From DUPU01 sp050952465 (lineage in GTDB: Bacteria; Bacillota; Dehalobacteriia; Dehalobacteriales; Dehalobacteriaceae), in the NCBI GenBank assembly GCA_050952465.1, contig JBMNKZ010000004.1, positions 1-14,198 on the forward strand: a DNA stretch of 14,198 nucleotides, in the 5' to 3' direction. Positions 1 through 7,217 of the stretch are shown one piece after another. The position numbers and the translations under genes are program-made. The notes below the pieces were generated by a model. The model saw only the letters and a list, made by a program, of their open reading frames with translations. It had not been told where the DNA came from and did not search any database. How positions within the stretch are numbered: the stretch's first letter is position 1; each line of letters opens with the position of its first letter.

Positions 1-141
1 AATCCGCTTTCCTCCCGCTTTCAATAAATGTCCGGAAGCTTGGGTTAAAAGAGGTTCCTCGGCTACTACATATTTATTTAGTTCTTTTTCCACTAGTTTC
101 AGATCGGAGTGAATTTCCTTAAAAAGCATTAAAAACTGCAA
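1..141 (-). CDS. Polyprenyl diphosphate synthase (HepT-like), N-terminal fragment
   Basis: Only the first 47 codons are present; the gene runs off the left edge. The fragment has a VEKEL segment, EEPLLTQASGHLL, and ends in KAGGKRI, which matches the start of the GGKRIRP substrate-binding motif of trans-polyprenyl diphosphate synthases (catalytic component of heptaprenyl/octaprenyl synthases). Such enzymes extend farnesyl diphosphate with isopentenyl diphosphate to make the isoprenoid tail of menaquinone. I chose a TTG start at 141 because AAAGGTGA (minus strand, 148-155) ends 6 nt before it. The in-frame ATG at 129 has no ribosome site at a proper distance, and a stop lies 7 codons upstream of that ATG. 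The gene begins 68 bp after the ligase-like gene and could be read with it or from its own promoter. The substrate chain length cannot be told. A role in supplying the glycan carrier lipid is possible but less likely than quinone synthesis. Confidence 0.85.
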   Translation of the reverse strand, partial: MQFLMLFKEIHSDLKLVEKELNKYVVAEEPLLTQASGHLLKAGGKRI

Positions 142-209
142 GTTTTGTCACCTTTTTTCTATTGAGCTTTCTGCATCAAAGAAGCAAGAGAACCGTTCCT
201 ATACTAGCA

Positions 210-2597
210 TTATTCTAGCACTTCCAGGTTCACTAATCCCCTGACGCTGGCCTTTAAATTATCCAATAAACCGGCTCCTTGATCCAAGATTTCTTTTGCC
301 TTAAGCTCATTTCCCTGCTTATTATAAAGAGTCGCCAGCCACATGGCGGCTTCACCCTTCAATTGTTTATCCTCTAAGGTATCAAAAGCCGCTTTCAAAT
401 TACCTTCCGCCTGATCCCAATCATGAAGGATATATTGGGCCGCCCCCGTATATAATTGGACGGAAGGAGTTACGCCCATTACAGGAAGGTGCTGAATGCC
501 CCACATACTTCGGTACTGTTCCGTTACCCTTGACATTTGATTTTCGATGCGACCGGAGATCTCCGCTGCTTTTTCTAGGTTTTCTTTAGCCCCGGTGCTA
601 TCCCCATTGGTCCAGGCCATATAGCCCGCGACAAAATACCGGTAATTCAACCCTTCCCACATATTAATGTTGAAGGGGAAATTCTCTACCATCTTTTCCG
701 AATAGCTAAGCACTTTATCAATATCATTTAACTGGGCGTAAACATTTACCGCATTTCCAAGGGTATCAACATTATAGGGGGCCAAATCCACAGACTCTTC
801 CACGGTACTCACTGCCAAGTCCTTCTCGTCCAAGCTCAGATAAACTTTGGCCAAATCATTTCGGTAATTCACATTCAGCCGGTCCCGACTCACTGCTTTC
901 TCAAATTCCACCCGGGCTTGCTTTAAATCCTTGGCATAATAGGCCTTGGATCCTGCTGCAGCATGGGAATATCCCATATTCAGCATCGACATATAAATAA
1001 TGACAACGACGGCAAACCCTACTACACCAGCTTGATAAGCCCATTTCCAGGCTATCAGCTTTTCATAGGATAGATATTTTTGTTCTTTTGTGGTGTAACG
1101 TTCTATCCCGCGGGTTAACCCCAACATAGCAAATAAGACAATGGTAATGGAAGAGAGCGACAGGTCAAAATCGAGAAACGCATGTAACCCAAGCATCGCT
1201 GCCGTCCCGTACATGGACCAAACCAAAAGTTTTATCTCCCCATCTTTTTGCCGCCAACAAAGCTTAAACACCATCCATTTATAGAATGCCCATAAAGCCA
1301 CAAAAATGATCAACCCCACTGTCCCTACCTCTGTCCATAACTGAACATAGTGATTGTGCGCCTGGGTAGAGGAATAATAATAGGACTGGTATCTTCGGTT
1401 AGTTTCCTCAAAGGCTCCCCCGCCTAATCCAAATACTGGGTGTTCTTTTACGATCTTTACGGCATCCTGCCAAAAGACAAAACGTTCCTGGACGTTTCTG
1501 TCAGACAGAGTTATATTCCGGAAACTAGTTATCAAATGGCTGGGCATTAATTTTGATGTCACTTCTGTATCGGCATTCTTTACCTGAGTCCAGCCAAACA
1601 CTACGATTGCCAAGAGCACTACCCCAGCAGTGATGCCTAAGACTTGTCTGCTGATTTTAATTTTTGAAAGGCCAATTAGCAAAACCTGGCCTGCGGTGGC
1701 CACAAATACACCAATAAAGAACCAGAGCCAAGCCGCCCCGGCATTTCCATCTACTAACATAGGCATAAGTTTGATATTTGCCACCAGCGCGGAAATCAAG
1801 GTTAGAACAAAATGGCCGAATGCCAAATAGCGATACTCTCTGGAAAGTCCGATGAAATAGATTAAAAGCACTGCCGGGTACACGATTAATCCACCCCGGG
1901 AGCCTGTTCCGATATATATTAAAAGTAAAATATAATTACCGATAGCATATAAAAACCCGGGAACCAGTGCCTGGAAGCCTGTAATTTTATCATTATCATA
2001 TAGGTATTTTTCACTTCGGACTACATTTAACCAAAGATAGACCCCAATAAAGCTTAAAGCCGCCAAGTATGCCGCTAATGCATTAGGATACTGCATAGTG
2101 GAAAAAATCCGACCATACAAAAAACCGTCCTTAATATGTATTATGCCGCTGGCGGTCATCAACCCAGCCAGAGCTACCCCAATTCCAGCCAAATAAATGG
2201 AGTGAAGGAGCCATTTTACATCCTTATTATTCTTCACCAATTGGGAACACAACCAAAAAACTAAGAAGTAAAGAGTGTATTTTATAATCTCCGCCATGGC
2301 CAGTCTGGGATTGGCCGCAAAGAAAAAGGATATGATAAATGAAAATACCAGAGCTAATGCAAGAAAATCAACGGGTTTTCTAAGAAAACCTACTTCTCGG
2401 TTAGAGAGCTTACCAAACCAGGTGATTACAAATAAAAGAGAAGTAAAAATCAAAGTCCACTGCTGCTCGCCCTGGAAAAAGAGTCCCCGAAAAAAGGGCG
2501 GATAAAATAATAAGACCAGTAAACCAACAAAACCGATGGACAGTAATGTATTACCATTATCTACCCGGCCGAAAGACATTTTCTTACCTTTAGCCAT
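210..2597 (-). CDS. O-antigen ligase/polymerase-like membrane protein with C-terminal TPR region
   Basis: This 795-residue protein is probably a membrane glycan ligase or polymerase acting on the outer face of the membrane, moving lipid-linked glycan to an acceptor or to another chain. Residues about 18-535 hold roughly a dozen hydrophobic segments. Family-type motifs are GSRGG (232-236), RFVFWQDA (372-379), HPVFGLGGGAFEE (386-398) and AHNHYVQLWTEVG (413-425), whose histidines lie in the large loop seen in WaaL/Wzy_C proteins. After a last hydrophobic stretch (about 520-540) comes a soluble region (545-795) with TPR-like helices, for example AYYAKDLKQARVEFEKAVSR and the segment around 715-745. 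Total length is about twice that of a plain WaaL, as in the ligase-plus-TPR architecture common in Firmicutes. GGAG lies 8 nt before the ATG. A ligase to a surface protein or cell wall cannot be told from a Wzy-like polymerase by sequence alone. Confidence 0.88.
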   Translation of the reverse strand: MAKGKKMSFGRVDNGNTLLSIGFVGLLVLLFYPPFFRGLFFQGEQQWTLIFTSLLFVITWFGKLSNREVGFLRKPVDFLALALVFSFIISFFFAANPRLAMAEIIKYTLYFLVFWLCSQLVKNNKDVKWLLHSIYLAGIGVALAGLMTASGIIHIKDGFLYGRIFSTMQYPNALAAYLAALSFIGVYLWLNVVRSEKYLYDNDKITGFQALVPGFLYAIGNYILLLIYIGTGSRGGLIVYPAVLLIYFIGLSREYRYLAFGHFVLTLISALVANIKLMPMLVDGNAGAAWLWFFIGVFVATAGQVLLIGLSKIKISRQVLGITAGVVLLAIVVFGWTQVKNADTEVTSKLMPSHLITSFRNITLSDRNVQERFVFWQDAVKIVKEHPVFGLGGGAFEETNRRYQSYYYSSTQAHNHYVQLWTEVGTVGLIIFVALWAFYKWMVFKLCWRQKDGEIKLLVWSMYGTAAMLGLHAFLDFDLSLSSITIVLFAMLGLTRGIERYTTKEQKYLSYEKLIAWKWAYQAGVVGFAVVVIIYMSMLNMGYSHAAAGSKAYYAKDLKQARVEFEKAVSRDRLNVNYRNDLAKVYLSLDEKDLAVSTVEESVDLAPYNVDTLGNAVNVYAQLNDIDKVLSYSEKMVENFPFNINMWEGLNYRYFVAGYMAWTNGDSTGAKENLEKAAEISGRIENQMSRVTEQYRSMWGIQHLPVMGVTPSVQLYTGAAQYILHDWDQAEGNLKAAFDTLEDKQLKGEAAMWLATLYNKQGNELKAKEILDQGAGLLDNLKASVRGLVNLEVLE

Positions 2598-2623
2598 AAC
2601 TCACACTCCATTAATAAGTACAA

Positions 2624-2639
2624 TTTAAATTAATTTAAA
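2624..2639. repeat. 16-bp perfect AT palindrome between initiator and ligase genes
   Basis: TTTAAATTAATTTAAA is a perfect self-complementary sequence in the 74-bp space between the sugar transferase and the ligase-like gene. It contains only A and T. It could be a regulator site or an AT-rich promoter element for the ligase-like gene, but palindromes of A and T arise easily by chance in such spacers. Confidence 0.4.
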
Positions 2640-2657
2640 ATATGTTCAGATATTTAG

Positions 2658-2680
2658 GCTTCTTAAGTTGTTTAAGAAGC
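2658..2680 (-). repeat. Perfect inverted repeat across a stop codon
   Basis: On the minus strand the arms GCTTCTTAA and TTAAGAAGC (9 bp, no mismatch) flank the 5-nt loop ACAAC. The TAA stop of the sugar transferase (2672-2674) lies in the first arm. No T-run follows on the minus strand, so this is not a standard intrinsic terminator. An RNA hairpin at the gene end that affects mRNA processing or translational coupling is one reading. Confidence 0.55.
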
Positions 2681-4087
2681 TTTATCCTTAATCAGCAAAA
2701 CCTTTAAAGTATGAAAAAGAATCTGTAAATCCCTTAAAGGAGAATAATTCTTGGTGTATAACAGGTCAAAACGCAGCTTGTCCTCCGCCGTTGTGCTATA
2801 TTTCCCTGAGACCTGAGCCAGACCAGTAATTCCCCCCGTCAAATGGTGGCGGAAATCATAACCTTCAATACTTTCATTAAACTGCTCCACAAAGAAAGGC
2901 CTTTCCGGCCGAGGTCCGATAATGCTCATTTCTCCTTTAATTACGTTAATAAACTGAGGTAATTCATCCAACCTGGTATGGCGTAAGAAACGGCCCACTC
3001 GGGTTACCCGACTGTCATCCTCAAATGATAAAACAGGCCCAGATAACTTTTCTGCATTATTAATCATGGTACGGAATTTATAAAGAAAAAAGATCCTGCC
3101 TTCCTTCCCCACTCTTTCCTGTTTAAAGAAAACGGGCCCTGGGGAGTCAATCTTTATGAAAAGTGCGATCATTAACATTAAAGGCATGGTTATCAGTAAT
3201 CCGATGGATGCAATAGAAAAATCTACGATGCGTTTAATGAAACGGTCTGATGAGCTTAACATAAAATTGTTTATATAAAGTACCGGGAAATCGTCAACTT
3301 GATGCACTCTGGCCTGGGCTACCAAAACCTCATAAAAGTCGGGAATAAGATTGATCTCACAATTATTCTTAATGCAAATATTCAGTATTTCTATTTTATC
3401 TTCTTTGGATAAATCCGGACAGACAAAAACCATCCGGGGAGTATAATTCGAAATAATTTTTGCTAAGTTTTCTATCTTCCCCAACACTGGAAACTCTGTA
3501 GTATAAATTCGATTGGAAAAGGCATTGTTGTTTACAATAATACCTAGAATATTATAAAGACCCGGTGCCCCTGTTTTTATTTTTTCCGCAATAAAACCGG
3601 CTTCTTTTAGGTTACCTATAACAATGGTGCGTTTCTGACCATGGACTTTTTTGGAGTAGTTCCATATCCAATAACGCCAAAAGGAAAGTAGAATCAGATG
3701 AAAAAGAAAACCTAGTGCCAATACTGTTCTGGGAAAGGCAAATTGCCTTAGCATAAAGGATAAAGCCGTATTTCCGGCCACAATAAATCCACTTACCCAA
3801 ATAATGCTAGCAAATATATCAATCCAGCGCCGGTAAGATATATTATAAAGGCCATAAACCATAAACAATACCACGGCCCATAAAGAGATCCATGGTATGA
3901 GCTTCACATAGGATGGGAAGTTTGCTTCCGGAAATTCCCCTAAATAACGGAACCAAAAAGCTAAAATGTAACCTATATGTACCAGCCCGACATCAATGGC
4001 GATTAAAATAATTTGGAAAAACCTAATGTTAACTAAGTTTCTCATTAAGAATACCCCGTTTGACATTCTGATAATTATAGCACTCAT
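2672..4087 (-). CDS. Polyprenyl-phosphate sugar-1-phosphate transferase (WcaJ/WsaP-type initiator)
   Basis: This membrane enzyme most likely starts glycan assembly by moving a hexose-1-phosphate from a nucleotide sugar to undecaprenyl phosphate at the inner membrane face. The N-terminal part has about four hydrophobic segments (roughly 22-46, 63-80, 91-113, 121-142) and then a Rossmann-like domain (RTIVIGN, 153-159, to about 275). The C-terminal catalytic domain (about 282-471) carries the family motifs: KRIVDF, the hydrophobic re-entrant segment 291-312, SPGPVFFKQERVG (315-327), KFRTM (337-341), LDELPQ with the Asp-Glu dyad (374-375), IIGPRPERP (389-397) and GLAQVSGKY (422-430). Length is normal for the family. 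The ATG at 4087 has only a poorly spaced AGG; an in-frame ATG at 4045 (giving MRNLVN) after GGGG is an equally good start. The sugar used (glucose, galactose or other) cannot be read from sequence. Confidence 0.92.
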   Translation of the reverse strand: MSAIIIRMSNGVFLMRNLVNIRFFQIILIAIDVGLVHIGYILAFWFRYLGEFPEANFPSYVKLIPWISLWAVVLFMVYGLYNISYRRWIDIFASIIWVSGFIVAGNTALSFMLRQFAFPRTVLALGFLFHLILLSFWRYWIWNYSKKVHGQKRTIVIGNLKEAGFIAEKIKTGAPGLYNILGIIVNNNAFSNRIYTTEFPVLGKIENLAKIISNYTPRMVFVCPDLSKEDKIEILNICIKNNCEINLIPDFYEVLVAQARVHQVDDFPVLYINNFMLSSSDRFIKRIVDFSIASIGLLITMPLMLMIALFIKIDSPGPVFFKQERVGKEGRIFFLYKFRTMINNAEKLSGPVLSFEDDSRVTRVGRFLRHTRLDELPQFINVIKGEMSIIGPRPERPFFVEQFNESIEGYDFRHHLTGGITGLAQVSGKYSTTAEDKLRFDLLYTKNYSPLRDLQILFHTLKVLLIKDKAS

Positions 4088-4142
4088 ATAACCTATATAA
4101 GATTATAATATATTTCCGTCTATAATGCTTAAAAACTTTAAA

Positions 4143-5288
4143 CTAACTTTTTTCACCAGAGACTGTTTTTAATAATGAGATTAATTTTGGTAAAATTACT
4201 TGAAGAGAGTAATTATTCTCCACTTCAAGCCTGCCTTGTTTACCCATCTTTTTCCCTGAATGTGGATAATCATATAGTTTATTTAATGCACTTACCCATT
4301 CCAGAGTAGTGGATGCCAAGAAACCATTAACTTCGTCCTTTACTATATGTTTATTAACACCTATGGGTGAAGCAATAACAGGAACCCCACACGCCATATA
4401 CTGAATTAATTTATACCCACATTTTCCTCTTTCCCATGGTCCGTCAGGCAGGGGCATAATTCCTACGTCAAATTCATTAATGTAGGCTACTTCTGTTTCT
4501 TCAGTCCATGGTCGAACCTCTACGGGAGGATTTCCCTTTAAATCAATTTTCCCGCCACCCACAATTAATAGTCTGACTGGCTTCACATGTTGAATTTGTT
4601 GATTTGTCTGATGAAACTGAATTAATTGATTATGTTGAATTGACGAATGTGGTTTATTCATAAAAAAAGCATCTAAGGCCGGTTCCACAATGTCTAAATA
4701 TTTAACCGTACTTGGAGCACCAATCCAGCCAACAGTAAAAATATCATTATTTTCCTTCCACTTCATATTGTAGTGATTTAAATCTACTACTGTTGGAATC
4801 ACTTCAACATTTTTAGCCCCAGCGGACCGTGCCCTTTTTGCCAAATACCCATTTCCCGCTGTAACTAAAGCAGCATTTTTCATGACAAAGTCAATTTTAT
4901 TACCAAGAATCTTCCTAATGAGAGGATTAGGATGTAAGTCATATTGATGGAAAATGGCATCATCATAATCTACAATATAGGGAACTCCTGTTTTGTTCAA
5001 TAGTACTTCCGTCCAGGCAGGGAGCCAAGGAAAAGCCTCTTTTTCTATCCATATTAAATTATAGGTTTTGCTTTTCAGTAAATAAAAAAATCTTTTAAAA
5101 TATGAAAAAAGAATTGCAGGGGCGTTCTGATGCTCATTTGCATACAAAGATTGTACGTACCGGTTGTCCAATAAAGCCTCAACCTGTACCTCAATTCCCG
5201 CATTCCGAAGATAAGGAATAAATTGATAAAATCGCAACCTGCTACTGGAACCAAGGCTTCCGTATTTACTCAATAACAAAATCTTCAT
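4143..5288 (-). CDS. GT4-family glycosyltransferase with Q/N/H-rich insertion
   Basis: This is a cytoplasmic retaining glycosyltransferase of GT-B fold that adds a sugar to the growing lipid-linked chain. The N-terminal acceptor half opens with KILLLSKYGSLGSSSRLR. The C-terminal donor half begins near FTVGWIGAPSTVKYL and has LLIVGGG, MPLPDGPWERGKCGYK and LIQYMACGVPVIASPIGVN, the donor-binding region of the family. The ERGKCGYK stretch carries the basic residues expected near the donor diphosphate. Residues about 211-236, between two donor-domain strands, form an unusual Q/N/H-rich insertion with IQH repeated 15 residues apart. The start ATG overlaps the stop of the upstream GT2 as ATGA (5285-5288), with AGAGG about 6 nt before it, so the two are translationally coupled. 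Linkage and donor are unknown. Confidence 0.9.
   Translation of the reverse strand: MKILLLSKYGSLGSSSRLRFYQFIPYLRNAGIEVQVEALLDNRYVQSLYANEHQNAPAILFSYFKRFFYLLKSKTYNLIWIEKEAFPWLPAWTEVLLNKTGVPYIVDYDDAIFHQYDLHPNPLIRKILGNKIDFVMKNAALVTAGNGYLAKRARSAGAKNVEVIPTVVDLNHYNMKWKENNDIFTVGWIGAPSTVKYLDIVEPALDAFFMNKPHSSIQHNQLIQFHQTNQQIQHVKPVRLLIVGGGKIDLKGNPPVEVRPWTEETEVAYINEFDVGIMPLPDGPWERGKCGYKLIQYMACGVPVIASPIGVNKHIVKDEVNGFLASTTLEWVSALNKLYDYPHSGKKMGKQGRLEVENNYSLQVILPKLISLLKTVSGEKS
4587..4640 (-). repeat. In-frame imperfect repeat encoding the IQH segments of the GT4
   Basis: On the plus strand ATGTTGAATT occurs at 4587-4596 and again at 4632-4641, 45 bp apart, which is 15 codons and in frame. The repeats encode I217-Q218-H219 and I232-Q233-H234. 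The stretch between is built of related CAA/CAT/AAT-rich codons. It looks like a local duplication or codon-repeat expansion inside the gene. Confidence 0.5.
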
Positions 5289-6235
5289 TCTTTTCCTCTA
5301 AAGCTTTTTAGTGTTTGAAGTATATTTTTGTAATCCTTAAGTAACATTAAGTATGCTCCCCAAGTATCTCTCGCTGCCTGCCATGAACCCTTTATAAAAG
5401 CAAAAACAATTCTGGCCATAAACTCTAAGAATACCGTTGAAAGTAATAAAATAGTGCCCTGCAAACGCCCTAGGTGTTTATAGCCGTACAAGATCTGACT
5501 GCGTAAAAAATAAAACAATCTCCTTGCTTTTATATTTCTTGAAGAACCCGCGCCTTCATGGAGTGCCTGGACTTCGGCATAATAGATGCTTTTCCAGCCA
5601 GTTTGAGCCGCCCTAAATGACAAATCTAATTCTTCAAAATACACAAAAAAACGCTCATCAAAACCACCTAATTTCTCAAAGGCTTTCCGCCTGATCAAAA
5701 AAAATGCCCCTATTACTTGATCGACAACTTTGGTTTCCTGATGGTCCCACTCCACCATAAAATGATTATAATTAGGAAAAATTTTACTTAGGCCTAGTGC
5801 TTTAAAGAGAAATGTCTTTAAGGTAGGAAACCGGGCGCAGGTTCTTAAAACATGGCTATTCTGGTCGACCAGTTGGACTCCTAAAATTGCTACATCACTA
5901 TTTTCCGGTCTTTTTATAAAAGAAAGGGGCTTTTCTATGGAAGATGCAAACAACTGAGTATCCGGATTTAAAAAAAGTAAATACGGAGCATTACTTAATT
6001 TTGCTCCTTGATTACAAGCAGCTGCAAAACCGATATTATCCTTATTTTTTATGACTTTGATATTATATTTTATTGAATCCTTTATTTTTAATGAATCATC
6101 CGTAGATCCATTATCAATAATAATAACATTTGCTTTATACCTTGGATTAATAGAATATTTAAACAAAGAACTTAGACATTTTTCAAGATAACTACCGGAA
6201 TTAAAATTTACTATGATAATATCTAAAGGAGTCAT
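5285..6235 (-). CDS. GT2-family glycosyltransferase, rhamnosyltransferase-like
   Basis: This 316-residue enzyme is an inverting GT-A glycosyltransferase of the WbbL/RfbF-like group, often rhamnosyltransferases, acting in the cytoplasm on lipid-linked glycan. Motifs in order: DIIIVNFNSG (5-14), IIIDNGSTDDS (38-48), NIGFAAACNQGA (67-78), the metal-binding region LLFLNPDT (86-93), VIGAFFLIRRKAFEKLGGFDERFFVYFEELDLSFR (172-206, acceptor/catalytic region) and LHEGAGSS (223-230). Near the C-terminus a hydrophobic stretch (about 258-276) may sit on the membrane. AGGAG stands about 10 nt before the ATG. Its 3' end overlaps the GT4 gene by 4 nt. Upstream is the IS remnant, so this is the first gene of the downstream block. 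Donor specificity is inferred from family resemblance only. Confidence 0.9.
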   Translation of the reverse strand: MTPLDIIIVNFNSGSYLEKCLSSLFKYSINPRYKANVIIIDNGSTDDSLKIKDSIKYNIKVIKNKDNIGFAAACNQGAKLSNAPYLLFLNPDTQLFASSIEKPLSFIKRPENSDVAILGVQLVDQNSHVLRTCARFPTLKTFLFKALGLSKIFPNYNHFMVEWDHQETKVVDQVIGAFFLIRRKAFEKLGGFDERFFVYFEELDLSFRAAQTGWKSIYYAEVQALHEGAGSSRNIKARRLFYFLRSQILYGYKHLGRLQGTILLLSTVFLEFMARIVFAFIKGSWQAARDTWGAYLMLLKDYKNILQTLKSFRGKE

Positions 6236-6288
6236 AATCCATTTACTCCTATCTATTGCGTCATTCTGTAAAAACTATCCATTAATTA

Positions 6289-6303
6289 GGGTTTACTGAA
6301 AAA
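6289..6303 (+). repeat. Left terminal inverted repeat of the IS remnant
   Basis: GGGTTTACTGAAAAA matches the complement of 7180-7194 at 13 of 15 positions and lies just beyond the transposase stop codon (6312-6314). It is flanked outside by TAATTA. Confidence 0.8.
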
Positions 6304-6311
6304 ATCATTTG

Positions 6312-7077
6312 TCACGCTATAGCCCAGTTTAAATTAGAAAAATAAAGCATAAATTGTCTTTTAAAAAAGTAAAAAAGTTTCCGGAGCTTGTGCTCCAGGT
6401 TTATTACCAAAAATTGCACAGCAATTACACATTCACTGGTTGCTTGAAGGCGTGCCATGATCCGGCCTAAACCGTACTTTTTTCCTTCGCCGAACTTTCC
6501 TTCGACTGCGTTGCGAATGGCTTCGTCACTTCGTTCAGCTAACGATGTTCCTCCAGTTCTTTGGCTGACGGTCGGCCAAGTCTAGGACCACTTAATCGAA
6601 TGTGATTAATTTAACGGAATTGGTTTCCCTATTCCGAAAGATTTTGTCCGCCCATAATGGGCTTCCGGATAACATCTTAGACGCTGTCTGTAATTTTCAG
6701 CCAATTCTTAAAGTACTTTGCTCTTGTTATAATTGTCAAAACTCAGTGCCACGATAAATGTTAGTACGTCATTGACACTAATGGTTACTTTTGCTCGTAA
6801 ACTCAACGTCTGCTGATACTTTACCCCTTACGATGGGGCGTATGTGTGTGTAGTTGGCTGATATTTACTATTCGATCATCAACCTGATGGGTACCGGTTT
6901 GATACATGCTGCCAGAATAGCTATTTAAACACCAGTATTCTTTGCATTGTGGTCTTGAGAGCAGGGTTAAACTACTTTGCTTTGCCAGGATTTTGATGTT
7001 TTTATTGTGTTTATCCCCAAATGAGAGGAAAAATCTTGCTCAAGTGATATTTGGGTGCGGTTACGTTTACGGTACAT
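6312..7077 (-). pseudogene. Transposase remnant, DDE type (IS5/IS1182-like), frameshifted and deleted
   Basis: Fragments of one transposase can be read in several minus-strand frames. The N-terminus starts at the ATG at 7077 with MYRKRNRTQISLEQDFSSHLG. A second frame gives YQTGTHQVDDRIVNISQLH (about 6850-6910). A third gives KVTISVNDVLTFIVALSFD and, after a stop, ENYRQRLRCYPEAHYGRTKS (about 6620-6791). A short piece reads RLSGPRLGRPSAKELEE (to 6598). The C-terminus reads AERSDEAIRNAVEGKFGEGK and GLGRIMARLQATSECVIAVQF and ends at TGA 6312-6314. The VEGKFG and RIMARL blocks and the SGPRLGRP block are typical of this transposase type. Several stops and frame changes, and the missing stretch between the N-terminus and the THQVDDRIV block, show that it is dead. 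Family name is from memory of these motifs. Confidence 0.85.
6363..6396 (-). terminator. Terminator-like hairpin and T-runs inside the IS remnant (weak)
   Basis: On the minus strand GGAGC-ACAA-GCTCC (6383-6396) forms a short GC-rich stem, followed after GGAAAC by two runs of six T separated by AC (to 6363). It lies within the 3' end of the transposase pseudogene. The 5-bp stem and the 6-nt gap before the T-run make it a weak candidate. If active, it would lower read-through into the four downstream glycan genes. Confidence 0.25.
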
Positions 7078-7179
7078 TTTGATCTCCAGATGTAACGATT
7101 TATGAAGAGAATTATTGTTTTCCTAACACCATTGTACCATAAATTTGCCAAATTTCATTTGTTTTCTTATGGTTACGGG

Positions 7180-7194
7180 TTTTTCTGTAAGCCC
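7180..7194 (-). repeat. Right terminal inverted repeat of the IS remnant
   Basis: Read on the minus strand as GGGCTTACAGAAAAA, it pairs with 6289-6303 with two mismatches. It lies about 100 bp upstream of the transposase start codon and 23 bp after the acyltransferase stop. Confidence 0.8.
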
Positions 7195-7217
7195 TAATTA
7201 TAGCATTGTCAAAATTT

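Larger units (their letters stand above)
6289..7194 (-). mobile_element. Decayed insertion sequence (IS5/IS1182-like) with both terminal inverted repeats
   Basis: The 982 bp between the two neighbouring genes hold no intact gene but a degraded IS of about 906 bp. Its ends are inverted repeats, GGGTTTACTGAAAAA (6289-6303) and, on the minus strand, GGGCTTACAGAAAAA (7180-7194), agreeing at 13 of 15 bases. Each is flanked by TAATTA (6283-6288 and 7195-7200). As TAATTA is its own complement, it may be a target-site duplication or the outer end of the repeats. Inside is a broken transposase on the minus strand. The element is shorter than the roughly 1.5 kb expected for a full transposase of this type, so an internal deletion is likely. 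It lies between genes and does not interrupt one. Confidence 0.85.

Noticed and set aside
1630..1830. Short open frame on the plus strand within the ligase-like gene
   Set aside because: It is antisense to a strongly supported membrane-protein gene, has no clear ribosome site and no recognisable motif. The same holds for plus-strand frames at 2275-2505, 7236-7445, 8551-8845, 9872-10096, 11598-11886, 12506-12727 and 13237-13500.
3612..3800. Short minus-strand open frame inside the initiator gene
   Set aside because: It is an out-of-frame shadow of the sugar transferase, which has all family motifs in its own frame.
4102..4107. TATAAT on the minus strand just upstream of the initiator gene
   Set aside because: It resembles a -10 box, but no acceptable -35 box lies 16-18 bp upstream and the spacer is so AT-rich that such a hexamer is expected by chance.
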